The notes beneath the pieces were generated by a model that saw only the letters and a list, made by a program, of their open reading frames with translations, did no database searches and had not been told where the DNA came from. Positions 51,963-63,655 of a stretch of DNA of 64,000 nt are shown piece by piece (within the stretch, counting starts at the first letter, position 1; the number at the start of each line of letters is the position of its first letter). Source of the DNA: Heliocidaris erythrogramma (Eukaryota > Echinodermata > Echinoidea > Camarodonta > Echinometridae); the NCBI GenBank assembly GCA_025617745.1, contig CM046859.1:25358006-25422005 (forward strand). Reading direction: 5' to 3'. The position numbers and the translations under genes are program-made.

Positions 51963-54036
51963 GGAGATAAAATTTTGTGCATTTATACCTCCAACATATT
52001 TACCCTCAGCTCATGTTTCAAAAAAGCTAATTTCTCCTTTTTTCACGTTATTCAGAACATGCATGTAGCTACATGTACACTTGTTGCCTTTCCTACCCAT
52101 TTTCATGATTATGTTGCCTGAATAAGATGTTGTGGAATGATGGATGTCATGCACAGTGGGTATTTTACGGTTTTAAATAAGCTACCAATATAATATTCTT
52201 GACTTGATTAATCAAAAACTGACAGCTTTCTTGCCAACTTTAAGAGAAACAGGACTTCAAATATAGAAAGTATGTTGAGGTATAAACATATACCAAATTA
52301 GGGTAGAGTTTACAGTGTATATTGGGTGATTTGACACAGAATGACCCTTTTCAAACATACATACATACACGTATATAAGTTTTGAAATCTCAATTAGGAT
52401 GTGCAAAGTGATATACAGCCCTGGAAAATTGGAAAATTGAAAAACTACAAAATTTTTAGACCCAAGCTCCTTTTATAGGGTATTATTTTATGTAAATAAA
52501 AAGGATTTTTTTAATGGAACTGTACCTTGCTATTAGTGTTTTATTCCCTGCTTAGCAGAAAAATAACCTCACTGATAGCCTTTCTTGGTCTAATTATTTT
52601 CATTTTTGAAAGCTTGATTAGGATGTGAAAATTGATAAGACACAAAGGTTATCCAAAGCTATTACATTCCATAAAACATGAGTATACTAAAAGCCTGAAT
52701 ATGACATTTTTCCTTCATAAGTAGTCAACCGCTTTCCTATTGACCTTGGTATTCATCATAAAATGGCACTGAAGGCAGAAATTTTCAACATCCCCCCCCC
52801 AAAAAAAAAAATAAATAAATAAAAATAAAATAAATTTTAAATTTAAAAATGAAGGAAAATAAATCATGGCCTGTTACTGTAGGGGAATGTATCTCAATTA
52901 CAAAAACTTGAATTTCAAATATAAAGTAGTGGAAGCACGGCAAGTATATTTTTTTTATAACCTGATGACTTTGGATAACAATTCTTTCCTTAGAACTTTA
53001 TCTTTTGCACATCAGACAGTAAAAGGCACATTACAAAGTATTCATAGATCTGGGGCCAGTTTCTTGAATCCATCGTAAGTCTAAGTTCTTGGACATCCAG
53101 TAGAAATACGTGCTATAACAAACACTCATTTTCAAAGGGATTTCCACAAACTAGACTGATGATAGTTTTGAGAAACTGGTGATTGTCTGTGGTTAGCTAG
53201 AAATTATCTGATCTCTTCTAAATTTTAGCTGTTACTGGTACTAGGTTTACATGTATAATCATATCCCAATTATTTCACAGACACATTGTAGTTAAAAAGT
53301 AATGTTATGCCTTGATGGACAGTGAGGAAAGAATACTGTATCATAAACTCCAATGCAAGGTGGCCAAACAATAAAAACCAAATCCAGTTTTACATTTCAA
53401 CAAATTCCAAAGTTGTAGAATCATATGAAGTACATGTATTACTTCACTGAAAAACAGAATTAACATTGCCTGAAACATAGCACCACAGACCCTAATCCAT
53501 ACCATTTTCTTTTTCAAGTTTGATTCATAGTACATGATATCCACATGCAAATTACCAATTGTTGATTTCAACTTGACTGACGAATGTGTTCAGACACAAG
53601 ACATATATTAGATAAAAAGTCACTTGTCAAATGCCCACCTGAAGCATGAAGTTAGTTAATACAAAAGATCAAACTGTCATAATCATTATGAATATATTTG
53701 TTAAAATCATATATACAATGCATACACTATTGAATATTTACATACACCATATAGCTAATTAATTTGTGCTATTTTTATAGCCCTGTAAACCACATCACTA
53801 CATGAAACTATCACGAAAGTCAAAGAGAAATATCAGTTGATCATCAAGATTCATTATTATTTTAAAATAATGAAGCAGGTACACAGTTGTATCTTCTTTG
53901 TTTAATTTCCAGTCAAAATATCTTCAATATTTTTGAACTTTAAAATGTCAATGACAATGTTTCAACTTGCAACAATTAGAAGCTATCAAAAAGATATTTT
54001 TTTAAAATCTTCATTTGAACAAAACTTATTATAAAA

Positions 54037-54208
54037 CAGAAACGTTCGCAACATGAAACTTTCGCGAATTGTAAATGACAGCCATTTTGACAGCAAGAAA
54101 CTTCGATTTGCAAAAGTTTAGTGTGATGTCAGTTTTAATTCACTGATTTCGCAGCATGAAACTTTTGCAACAAAGTTCATGAACATTAAATGCACGCGAA
54201 CGTTTCTG
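54037..54208. mobile_element. 172-bp inverted-repeat element
   Basis: Perfect 13-bp ends CAGAAACGTTCGC (54037-54049) and GCGAACGTTTCTG (54196-54208). The interior repeats the words AACATGAAACTTTCGC and GCATGAAACTTTTGC. No coding frame. Confidence 0.75.
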
Positions 54209-55790
54209 CTTTAACAGTACGTTAAGTGCATTATAAAAGTTCATAATAAAGTGCAGAAAAGAAGATCAACTGATATCGTAACTACTTTGGCCCCATAGAA
54301 TGAAGAAAAAAAAAATCTCCAACAAATACCACATAATAACAGATACCAACAATGAGTGTAAATAAAGAAAGTTTCAAGGAAAGATTCTATCTCCATCTCT
54401 ATCTCTCTTTGGTGTGTGCTACATACATGTATATATACAATGAATACAAAAACAAATACAAAAATTCAGTACTGATTCAATTTCTACGACAGCAATTTTT
54501 CAAGGTCCTTGTTACTCTCTACAATATATTATATATCAGTTGTCAAAGCTGCATAAGTTGGAATATTCCCGCTGGAAAACACAGCAACTCTGTGTGAATT
54601 TCTTTCTTCTATTCTTCTCTCAGTCTCTGAGTCATGCTTGGCTAAAGAACACTTTTGCATATAGGCACTTCAAAATTGACATATTAATCAATGATTAAGT
54701 AATAAATAACACGGAACCTCCATAGGGGTGCCTCCATCACCCACATTCATTTACTCATGATTTTCGGAAACACCTGTCCTGGTTCCTATTCATCTTTTTT
54801 TCACAACAGTTTATACAAAAATCTGATCTTGGTGGATTGCTACAGTGAAACAGAGTTATTACTGGACAGTGATGGTGGCAGTTTGTGAATTACTTCAAAG
54901 AATTTGCATGAAAGATTCTACAAAATGCCTTGATCCGTACTAGAAAGAATAATCATATTGATAAGCTAGTTCATAATTAGCACATGGTATAAATGACCCC
55001 TATTTGTACGCACACATGCTTTTGTATTGGTATATGCGCTACTTGTTTAACATGTAAAATCATACTGTTGCGTGCATTGTTGTGCATACAAAATGAAAGC
55101 GTATACAGATCAATTGTACCCGGTCCAAATGACCTTTATCTGCACATGCGCAAATTGTAATTATGAACAGGCTTATTGGATTGACTGATAAAAGTGCTCT
55201 TTCTCAAGGCTTTCATCAAGGTTTAATAATCTCTAAAATGGATACAACAAGCTGGAATGAAGAGTAATAACTGGATTTAAGGTACAAGTTTTCAAGGCAA
55301 CTGTATATTCTGGAATGTTGTGATGCACATCCAGTAGACATGTTGTATGCATGTGGACAAGGGGTGAAATAGAATGACCTTCTTTGCCCAATATGAAAAT
55401 GGAAAAAACCTTATAACCACACCTATGCCGTTTTTGGTCTTCAAACAACCTAGTTCTACACATTCAACCCCAAAACAAACACAGTATAACCAAGACAAGT
55501 TTGTGATAACAACTCACAAAAAACTGGCACCACTGCATACTGAAGGCTGCCAGCTTCTCAGATTAGATTTGCATAAAAACTGTATGGACTTCTTAGATAG
55601 GCATGTATAAACCATTTACTCATAATATGATTTACTTATTCCTAAAAAGGCTGTATAAGTGGCATAGCTACTGTTGTGTTGGTCTGTGAGGAAATCAAAA
55701 TGGAAGTGTTTGCAACAAAGCTAGTCTTAGGATATCACCACCAAGTTAGAAGGAAGATTTGGAGTAAACCTGTCCGTCCTGGGGCTTGAC

Positions 55791-56018
55791 AAAGCTCTCA
55801 TATTTCTCTACATATTACCCTAGACACCAAGGCACATATTTCTCAAACATCCAGCACGATGCTTACAAGCTAGTTGTCAACTAATTGCATAGGCTACAGT
55901 ACATGGCTAGTTGCCAACTACATGTAGGCCTAGTAAGGTTTATGAATATGGGCCCTGGCTACTATTCTTGAGCACCTGAACTGCCTCTTTGTGATCAACA
56001 TTGACAAAGTCTTGGTTA
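55791..56018 (-). pseudogene. Degenerate tandem copy of the terminal PDZ exon, split by an insertion
   Basis: On the minus strand, 56018-55960 repeats the middle of the true last exon (NQDFVNVDHKEAVQVLKN in the same frame). 55830-55791 repeats its end, including the stop (VSRVICREI). About 130 bp of unrelated sequence (55831-55959) with imperfect inverted ends separates them. The 5' part of the PDZ exon is not duplicated. Confidence 0.78.
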
Positions 56019-56043
56019 ATGACATTACAGCTGTACGAAGCTC

Positions 56044-56217
56044 TCATGTTTCTCTGCTGATCACCATAGATACAGGGTTACTATTCTTGAGCACCTGAAC
56101 TGCCTCTTCATGATCAATGCTGACAAAGTCCTGGTTGTTGACAATGAGAATCTTGTCTCCAGGTAGCAGGCAGTGGTCAGCAGGACCATCCGGTTGCACC
56201 TTGGTCACAAAGATACC
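56044..56217 (-). CDS. LAP gene, PDZ exon 2 and stop
   Basis: Encodes GIFVTKVQPDGPADHCLLPG through VISRET and TGA, completing the PDZ. The protein ends a few residues after the domain, as in ERBIN and densin. Confidence 0.96.
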   Translation of the reverse strand, partial: GIFVTKVQPDGPADHCLLPGDKILIVNNQDFVSIDHEEAVQVLKNSNPVSMVISRET

Positions 56218-59200
56218 CTGTCATAAGGAAAAAAATTGAGGAAGTGGGTTCAAGGATTCCTTGAAATGACATGTGCTTCTGGGAGGAATTGTTTAGGATT
56301 GTGTTCTGCATGGACTTCAAAGGATATCCACAGTCTGATCCCCCTGATCATTGTGTGCATCACTAAAAAAAATGGACCACACACGGGTGACAAGAAAACA
56401 AACACTAAAAACGCAATGAAATCAAATGAAAATGTAATATTTCGGGAAGAGCAACATCATCACTGCAGCACTGTGGGGTAGCTCTCATCAAGAACAAAGA
56501 GTGCAAGACAAAGAAGGCCCTCACATTATTGAGTGATGGCACAGGCAAAACCTGTGACAGAGGCACCGCCAATGGCAAATATCACAACATTAACTGCAGA
56601 GTAATTGTGGCATAAGGACTGGTAAAGTGAAATAACACAGCAACTGCAACAACAATGGTACGGGCAGAGCTTGGCACTATCTTGCAACCCACCATCAATT
56701 AACTCTCCATGAGCTTCATTTGCTCTAATACACTGCACTCTTAATGCACAGCTCAGTCACAGACACACAGCAAGTGCATACTATCAAACATCATGTAAAA
56801 TTCCCAGACTCCCTCATATCTTGGCACCTTATCAATCCAAATTAAACTTCTCATTTCTTGTTTTCACAAAACTGCACTCAATTCTGCACTCAAATTCATT
56901 TTTTTTTTGGTAGCCTGTGCCAATGTACAAAAGTCAGGCAACCAACTCTCTTACATTTTTAAGTACAGAATGCCAGTTGCTAAATCATGTGCTCTGGGCA
57001 CCCGCTAATGTTGAGCCTTACTAATGTGAACTGTAATGGCAATGGCAATAGTAAAATTAAGAGAATTGTTAAAATCATGGAAAAAGTAACGTAATAAAAG
57101 CAATTATTAATACAGAAATGGTAAAAAAATGGTTACGCTGATGGTAAAAGAATGATGATAGTAAAAGAATGGTTATGATTATGGTATGAGGCAATAGAAA
57201 CGGCAAATAAATAAATAATAATGCTAATTGATAACTCTCATTGCTTTGGTAATACATGTAGTAACATGATTATGGGAAAATTAATGATGACCAACGGTAG
57301 CTTAATGGTAATGGCAACAAAGAAAAGATAAATGCAGAGAAAATGATACATGGCAGCAATAATGGTACTCGCAGTGGTTAAGGTAATGAGAATAGAAATG
57401 GGAAAAGCAGTGGCTATGACTTCAGTACAGGCCCAATGTTAACTTACCATGTCTTCAGGATGAAAGGGATTCCCTAGTGAATTCTGGCCTCCAGTAATGC
57501 TGAACCCAAGGCCAGGGTTCTTGTAGATCACCAATGGAATCTGAAGACAGAAAAGACAAACAAGTAATATGAAGAGCTATTTTGTTGCTGTAACTGTACA
57601 TCCTTCTAAATCATATGAATACTGTACGCAGACGTGACACATATATAAACATCACCAAAGGTTTAACTCTTTGCGTCTGAGTACCAACGAGAGAAAGATC
57701 ACTGCAAGTGCCACTATTTAGAATCCTATCTTGAAATTACAAATGTATGATATATTGATGGACATCAATGTCAATAGGCAACATTTCTGCTACTGGATTT
57801 GCTTCAAGAAATGGTAATATTCAACGTTATTTATAAAGTCACCACTCACCGTTTTGGGTCCTCCAATGCCATCTGGGTCAGCTCTCCTGACAGGCAGAGG
57901 AGACTGGGACTGGGTGACGGGGTTATGGTAGGGGGGCAAGTGTCGCTGGAGGCTGGGGGAGGGGGCGAAGCCACGCCCATTGCAACCGGTGGTAGAGCTC
58001 CCTGAACTACCTGGAGGGGTGCCTGGCAAAGCAAGGAATAAAAAGAATAGAAAAAGATACTTTATTGAAGGATATACATGTATTTTTGGCTAAGGAGAGA
58101 GAACAATAGACAGAGTGGGAGAGAGAGAGAGAGAACCAAGCAGTTTTTAAAAAGAAAAAAGATACAGGACACTGGAAAGGAAAACAATATTACAATAATA
58201 TTAAAGACTCCGGAAACTTAACCCGCACAGACATATAACAAGAAAATTTACATTATGAATCATACAGTAAAATAAATTGAACATTCAGGACAAAAATGGA
58301 AAAACATATATTGTGGTATATGATGAGCAGATATTGCCAAACCATATTCTAAAATGTGGAACATTCAGAACAAAGATGGAATACTATCCCTCAGGAATGG
58401 ATGTCAGGAGTGGGATATCCAACCTCTCCTTGTTTCTGCAACATCCACATGGTCCATCATCTGAGAAGGGGGTTTCCCATGAGATACAGGAGACCAGTCC
58501 GTTTGGTGCTGATATCCTGGTGGAGGGCCTTTCCTTAGGTGTTCATCCTGCCATGATGGCTTCTGGCCAGGTGACTCAGTGGTATCAGGAGTGGGATTAG
58601 GATGGTGGTGGTGGTGGTGGTGGTGGTGGTGATAGGGGCGGTTCTTGGTCCCTGGGGTGCTATCAGCATTGTGCTGGTCCTGGGAGTGGTATTGCGGGCG
58701 AGAATGGTGATGGGCGTTGTAGGGTGGGACATGGATCTGAGGCTTGATGACAGGAGAGTGTGAGGGCAGAGAGGGAGAGTGGAAGACCTCATCTACCGAT
58801 TCATTGCCAGACTTCTGCAAGGGAGCAAAATTCATCAATATAAAATGCGATATAGTCCAGCATAAACAACTTTACAATAACAATATTACTATATTTATGA
58901 AGTGTATAATAAATAACTACACATGTAAGTTTCTCTATGCGCTGTACAAGCAATACCATACACTACACATGGAAATGTACAACTGTACATGCAGTTATCT
59001 CAAACATTTGACAAATCTCTTTACATATCATTTGAGGAAAACCACTCAGACCTATTTAGCTAAAGCTGTAACAAGAAACTGCTTGCAATTTATATTATTT
59101 AATTTATTCTTACCATTTCAGTCTGCATCCTTGCTCTTAGGACATGTAGCCTCCTCTGTTGTACGGTAGACTTGGTGCTCTCTCCCTGATATCTGATAGA

Positions 59201-62200
59201 TACTGGGCTCTAAAAGAGAAGATAAGATAACTTTTATTCAACAGTTGGAATATGTGGGGAGGATATTAATAAATCCATCATTTTGTAAATTGGGCATCTT
59301 TCACGATACATTGTAAATGGATAAAGGGAAAGGTAGGAAGTGACAAGTATATTTTTCTTTCCTAATCAGAAGGAACCGGTATGTACATACATGTACGATG
59401 TATCAATAAATAATTCATAACTGAGAATGACCATGTACATATCAAAGAATATATGCATTTTAAGGGCACAGGGAAAAATAAAATGTTTGCATTACAATGT
59501 ACATGTACATCCTCCTAGGAAACAAGCTTTAATGATGTGACAGACTTCCAGATCTTGTTTAACTGAACCATCAATGGACAAAGGGGGTTATTAATAAACT
59601 ATTCAATAACTAGATACTGGATTTATATTTACCTGTTGATCATCTCCTGGTGTCAAATTCTTCTTGGCCAGCTTGTTCAGTAGGTGGTGCTTCCAATTGT
59701 CTTCATTGACTTCAACAGGTTTATGACTCTCCAAGGGGGGACTCCTGTCCTCATAGGTGAGTGTTGATCGAACTTGATCAATGACTGCATCCTGGTTATA
59801 TGGCGGGGTGTGCTGGTCACTGTACCTGGTATCCCTTTGTCTGATGTAGCCATTGTCTTGAGATCTGTTGTGATTGATATCTCTTTGGTTACTGTACGCT
59901 GCATCTGTTTGATTGTAGTGTTCAGCATCCCTTTGCCTACTCTGAATGGATTGGGTATGATCAGAATACCTCCTTTTATTGTGTTTGTGGTACAAAGCAT
60001 TTTCTTGATTGGTGTGATCCAAGTCCCTTTGCCTTGGGTCATGGTGTGCTAAATACGACTGGGTTCCATCATTGTAGGTATGTGGCAGTTCTTCTTTGGC
60101 AGTTGGTGTTCTCTGACCTGCATAGTGTGGTAGGGGAGATTTTCCTCTTGGAATTTTTCTATTAACTTCAGCCTCTAGCTTCCAGTTTTTATTAACATCA
60201 TCTCTTTGACCGTATCTGCTGCTTTGTTGATATCCAACATCTTCAGTGTGTTGCCTCAGCAATGCATCGGTTCGCTCTGATGGATGCCTTGCAATCTGGC
60301 CAGCAGGTGCATTTGATCCAGTCTGATTTTGTCCTTTCAATTTGTTTTCTAGTCCTTGCCTGGTGTCAAGGTATGACTGAGGTTTTCTGTCATGAGGTTG
60401 CCCCTGTAATTCACGATCCTTCGCTTGAGGACCCTGATGCCAGTCATCAACGATCTCATAATCATCCATCTCATCATTGAGTCGCTCATTGGAAGGCCTA
60501 GCCTGAGTTGTATAATGGACGTCCTGTTTATGCTTGTTAGCCAGGAGATCTTCACTGGAAGCAGCCACTGGTATTGGGTAAACTCTCAGCTGCTTGCTTA
60601 TGTCCCTGGTGAGTGAGTTCAAGGACTGAGACTGCTGCTTTCCTAGACTGTCTTTCCTGCGCAACACAGCCTCTTCATACGATGGAATGGCTCCTCGCTT
60701 AGCAGTTTGGCTGGTCGGATGGTCACTTGGCTTTTGACTCTCACTCTGTGGCGTCTTTTGGTTTACAATATGAAGATTAGGGCTTTGATTCCTGAGATGA
60801 GTTCTAGTGTTTGGGGCAATGTTCTTAGGGGTGGTTCTATTGCTGTAGGAAGGCAGTGGAGAATCACTTCTATGCCTTGATGGATAATACTGCAGTTGCG
60901 ACGACTCTCTTGTTTTGTCTGTTTTATGCACAACGGGTGATGCAGGAGAGTCTCTGTGATGAGGCTGTGCAGGACTTGGAGGTAGAGGTGAGTTGGGATC
61001 TCTCTTCCTTGGATACGGAGGAAGAGGTCTTTCATCCCTGGGGATATTGCCGTTTGATCTTAGTTCAAGGTTTGTCATTTGACTTTCTACAGCCACCATG
61101 TTATCCTCAAGCCTTTGAGCTACATTTGAAACAGGTCCATTGTTTACAATAATCCTACCTTTCACACTCTGCTTTTCGTTTTCTGGAGTTGATGATTTGA
61201 ACTTTCTTTCGGTCTTTTTTTGACTTTCGACATTGCCCGTATCAACTTGTTCAACCTCTTCTGCTGTATTAGAATTCTGAAAAGAGGAGGCAGGAGTACT
61301 GAGCTGTCCAGTTATTCTTGAGCTACCAAGAATTTCAGAGATATCCCAATGTAGCTCTTGATGGTTTTCTGTTTCTGAGGACAGATCTGCTTTTCCTCCT
61401 TCCTTGGAATGTCCATCTCCTTTTTCCAAGCCAGCATTGGCCATAGCACGTCTACCAAGTTCACCAGAATGATCCATTTTTTTTGTTCTAGCATAATTAC
61501 CACCTCTAGGCTCCTCCGTGAACTCCCTTTTCTCAACTTTTTGTTCCTCATGAAATCCTGTGCCTTTATTGGACTCGAATGTTGGATAAGCCCATTGCAA
61601 ATTCTCATCATTAATTTCACCTACCCTTTCTTGAGTTCTCTCTTTCACATATCCTATGCCATCAACCCATTGTCCTTTGCGATTATCATAAGCTTCAGGT
61701 TCCTTCTTAAGTATCCTATTCTGTTTTTCAAGAGTTCTTTGAGCACCTCTGGAAGACCTTCCATGATCTTCATTAGGAGAACTGTAATCAAAAGGTCCAT
61801 TGTATGCCATGATTTCAGAATCGGTACCATACCCTGAATGCGTATTAGATTCAGGTTTTTTACTGCTAGTTTGCCGATTGCTACCATGAACAACCTTTCC
61901 GCTTTGTGGAGTTCTATCTTCAGGATCTGTCGTATAACCAGACTTCTTTGACGGTGTGTGATACTGAGCTGTTTGCATCCTGGGAGTTTCTTTTTCCAGT
62001 GAATGATGGTAAAGCTCTTCCAGCTCTGGATCAGTCCCATAACCTGATCGTCGCTGGTGTGAGTTTCGCTTCCCATGGAAGGCCACATTACCGGACACAG
62101 GTGTGCCACTCTGCCTAGGACCTACGTTCATATTCCTGTTCAATCTTCTCCTCGCATCATCGCTTCCGTATGGCACATCGCTTCTCCTCCTCCCATTGCG

Positions 62201-63655
62201 TATAACTTCACCATTTCCGGTTCTTTGACCATCCACAAATTCACCAGCACGCTGCCCTCTGTCTATGAAGCCATAATCAGTTACAACACCATCACTATGC
62301 CTATTGCGCTTGGCACTTCCATTTTGTTTTGAGGCAGTCCGGTTTTTCTTGAGGTCACTTTGCCTGTGGCCATCCATCAGCGATGTCCGGCTCGTATCAA
62401 GGGAAGACCTTCTATCTTGAACAATGGAGTCCTCACTGGTCAGTGATCTCCTTTGGCTACTGGTCTTGGGTGTCCACTCTGGATCCATTGCTTCAGTGTC
62501 ACTGTGGGCTCCTCGTTCAGGTTTGGACTGGAAAGAGAAGTCAAATTGACATGCACATGACGTCTGTGTTTATAATACAGATTTAAATGAATGTTAACTG
62601 ATTAGCATGTTGGCATAGGAAATGTTTTATAATCAGAGTGTCACTACAAGTCCATTGTAGCTTGCCAATTACATTTATTTCAACCTAAAGAACTATTAAA
62701 AACTTAAAACTTTTGCACGTCCAAGTCTGGGGGAATTCAGTTATGAAAATGTTAATGTCATGGCAAGAATAATGTCTTACCTTTTTGAAGAACCCTTTCC
62801 CCTTTGGAGAAAGCCCTTCAGTATCGCTATCAGCACTTGCTGTACGGCGGATGCGTGCCTTGTCCTTAGCTCGCTTCTCCTACAAGATGTGATGAGAGTT
62901 AAGAGGGTGAAAAAGAGTTACGCAGGAAAGCAATAGTCAAAGACACTGAAACACACCATTTGGGGATTATCATCCCAATCTTTGGGAATAGAGAGTTTTC
63001 ACTTCAGTAAACAATATCTATCACTTTGTACATGGTAGGATCATACAAATTGAAAGTTGATTCTATTAAAGTAAATGAAGCAAACTTCTTCAATACAAAG
63101 AATAGCATGATAAAAGTTTATTTTTTAATTCACCTTGAAATTCTAAATAAATAATGAGATCATGTATCTAGATACATGTATATCATGAACCAGGGCCACA
63201 TTTCATAAACTTGGTATCAATAACAAATTGTGATAATTGATTAAAGCTACTGAATTTTTTGTACTTGATTGGCTGAGAGAAAATCTGCTATAGAATGCTT
63301 ACAGTTATTATTAATAACAAGTTTTATGAAACAGGTCCCTAGATTTTTTGGTTCCATATTTCAGAGAGATGGCACTGTTCCTTATATTTCCGAATTTTCT
63401 CTTTCACACAACATAATCAATCTTTAAAGACCCAATTCAGGCATTACGATGCACTGATATATATCACACAATGACAAAGCTTAAAAACCAAAACGTTCGC
63501 TATTCCCTTGACCAACACCGTACCTTGTCAGCTTGGAATAGATGTAGACTGTCACTGATGGTTGACCCTGGTGACCTGGGCCTTGTGACCTTTGCCTCTC
63601 TGATGCGTATCCCATCCAGCTCCAGCTCACGCCTCCCTCGGACCCGCCTGGGACC
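56044..63655 (-). CDS. ERBIN: LAP-family scaffold protein (ERBIN/densin type), C-terminal eight exons
   Basis: The exons are 63655-63524, 62879-62781, 62527-59633, 59209-59114, 58814-58424, 58022-57850, 57540-57448 and 56217-56044. All phases agree and they encode 1350 residues. The C-terminal PDZ reads GLGFSITGG...GNPF...GIFVTKVQPDGPA...LLPGDKI, the signature of ERBIN and LRRC7. These proteins bind junctional and receptor partners at the cell cortex. Upstream is a very long disordered region rich in Ser, Arg, Gln and Asp. The N-terminal leucine-rich repeats expected of LAP proteins would lie beyond 64000, so the gene is partial. ERBIN and LRRC7 are vertebrate paralogues; the invertebrate gene is probably pro-orthologous to both. 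Confidence 0.88.
57448..57540 (-). CDS. LAP gene, PDZ exon 1
   Basis: Encodes IPLVIYKNPGLGFSITGG followed by NPFHPEDM: the carboxylate-binding loop (GLGF) and strands A-B of the PDZ. Acceptor CTTCAG|ATT and donor ACATG|GTAAG. Confidence 0.95.
57850..58022 (-). CDS. LAP gene, proline/serine-rich exon before PDZ
   Basis: Encodes TPPGSSGSSTTG...GIGGPKT. It starts in phase 1 (GC completes a Gly codon) and ends ACG|GTGAG in phase 0. Disordered linker. Confidence 0.82.
58424..58814 (-). CDS. LAP gene, exon with ten-His tract
   Basis: Begins KSGNESVDEVFHSPS and includes a run of ten His from a CCACCA-type microsatellite. The next exon needs a phase-1 donor, and the only GT in that phase is AGAGAG|GTTGG at 58424, which sets the end. 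Without splicing, the frame stops seven codons further at 58404, so a PDZ-less isoform is conceivable. Confidence 0.72.
59114..59209 (-). CDS. LAP gene, 32-codon exon
   Basis: Encodes SPVSIRYQGESTKSTVQQRR and on to MQTEM, in phase 0 at both ends. Acceptor TTTTAG|AGC and donor AAATG|GTAAG. Confidence 0.85.
59633..62527 (-). CDS. LAP gene, giant exon (965 codons)
   Basis: Acceptor TTCCAG|TCC and donor CAACAG|GTAAA; 2895 bp, exactly in phase. The encoded segment is low in hydrophobic residues and contains SGYGTDPE, SGYTTDPE and SGYGTDSE (motif SGY-x-TD-x-E three times). It also has a proline-rich stretch (RPLPPYPRKRDPNSPLPPSP), a possible SH3/WW ligand, and QRD/YSDQ repeats near its end. No folded domain is visible. 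Confidence 0.92.
62781..62879 (-). CDS. LAP gene, exon encoding basic/phospho-motif linker
   Basis: Thirty-three codons, KARIRRTASADSDTEGLSP then GFFKK. RRTAS resembles a basophilic kinase site. Acceptor TGTAG|GAG and donor AAAAG|GTAAG in phase 0. Confidence 0.82.
63191..63340. mobile_element. AACTTGTTATCAATAAC-family element, copy 3
   Basis: Starts CAGGGCCACATTTCATAAAC and ends AACAAGTTTTATGAAACAGG. The interior TTGGCTGAGAGAAAATCTGC matches the other copies inverted. It lies in a LAP-gene intron, so the family is inserted in both genes. Confidence 0.75.
63524..63655 (-). CDS. LAP gene, first exon visible in window
   Basis: Forty-four codons in phase 0, ELELDGIRIREAKVTRPRSP and on to LHLFQADK. 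Acceptor is CGTAG|GGT and donor ACAAG|GTACG on the minus strand. Not a recognised domain; probably the linker after the leucine-rich repeats. Confidence 0.75.

Larger units (their letters stand above)
48022..56043. other. Convergent intergenic region between MTR4 and the LAP gene
   Basis: It contains the presumed MTR4 3' UTR (to about 48780) and the LAP-gene 3' UTR at the right, plus repeats listed separately. Short frames here are scattered, AT-rich and without protein features. Notable composition includes a CTTTCTCC-rich tract (49880-50030), G runs near 51370 and A/C runs near 52790-52830. No gene is supported. Confidence 0.55.

Noticed and set aside
56044..56217. Scribble- or afadin-type PDZ
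   Set aside because: The GNPF and GIFVTKVQPDGPA words and the position at the extreme C-terminus fit ERBIN/LRRC7, not the multi-PDZ Scribble or afadin.
59677..62109. Several 70-150 codon frames overlapping the giant LAP exon
   Set aside because: Shadows of the long exon in other frames and on the other strand; codon content is not protein-like.
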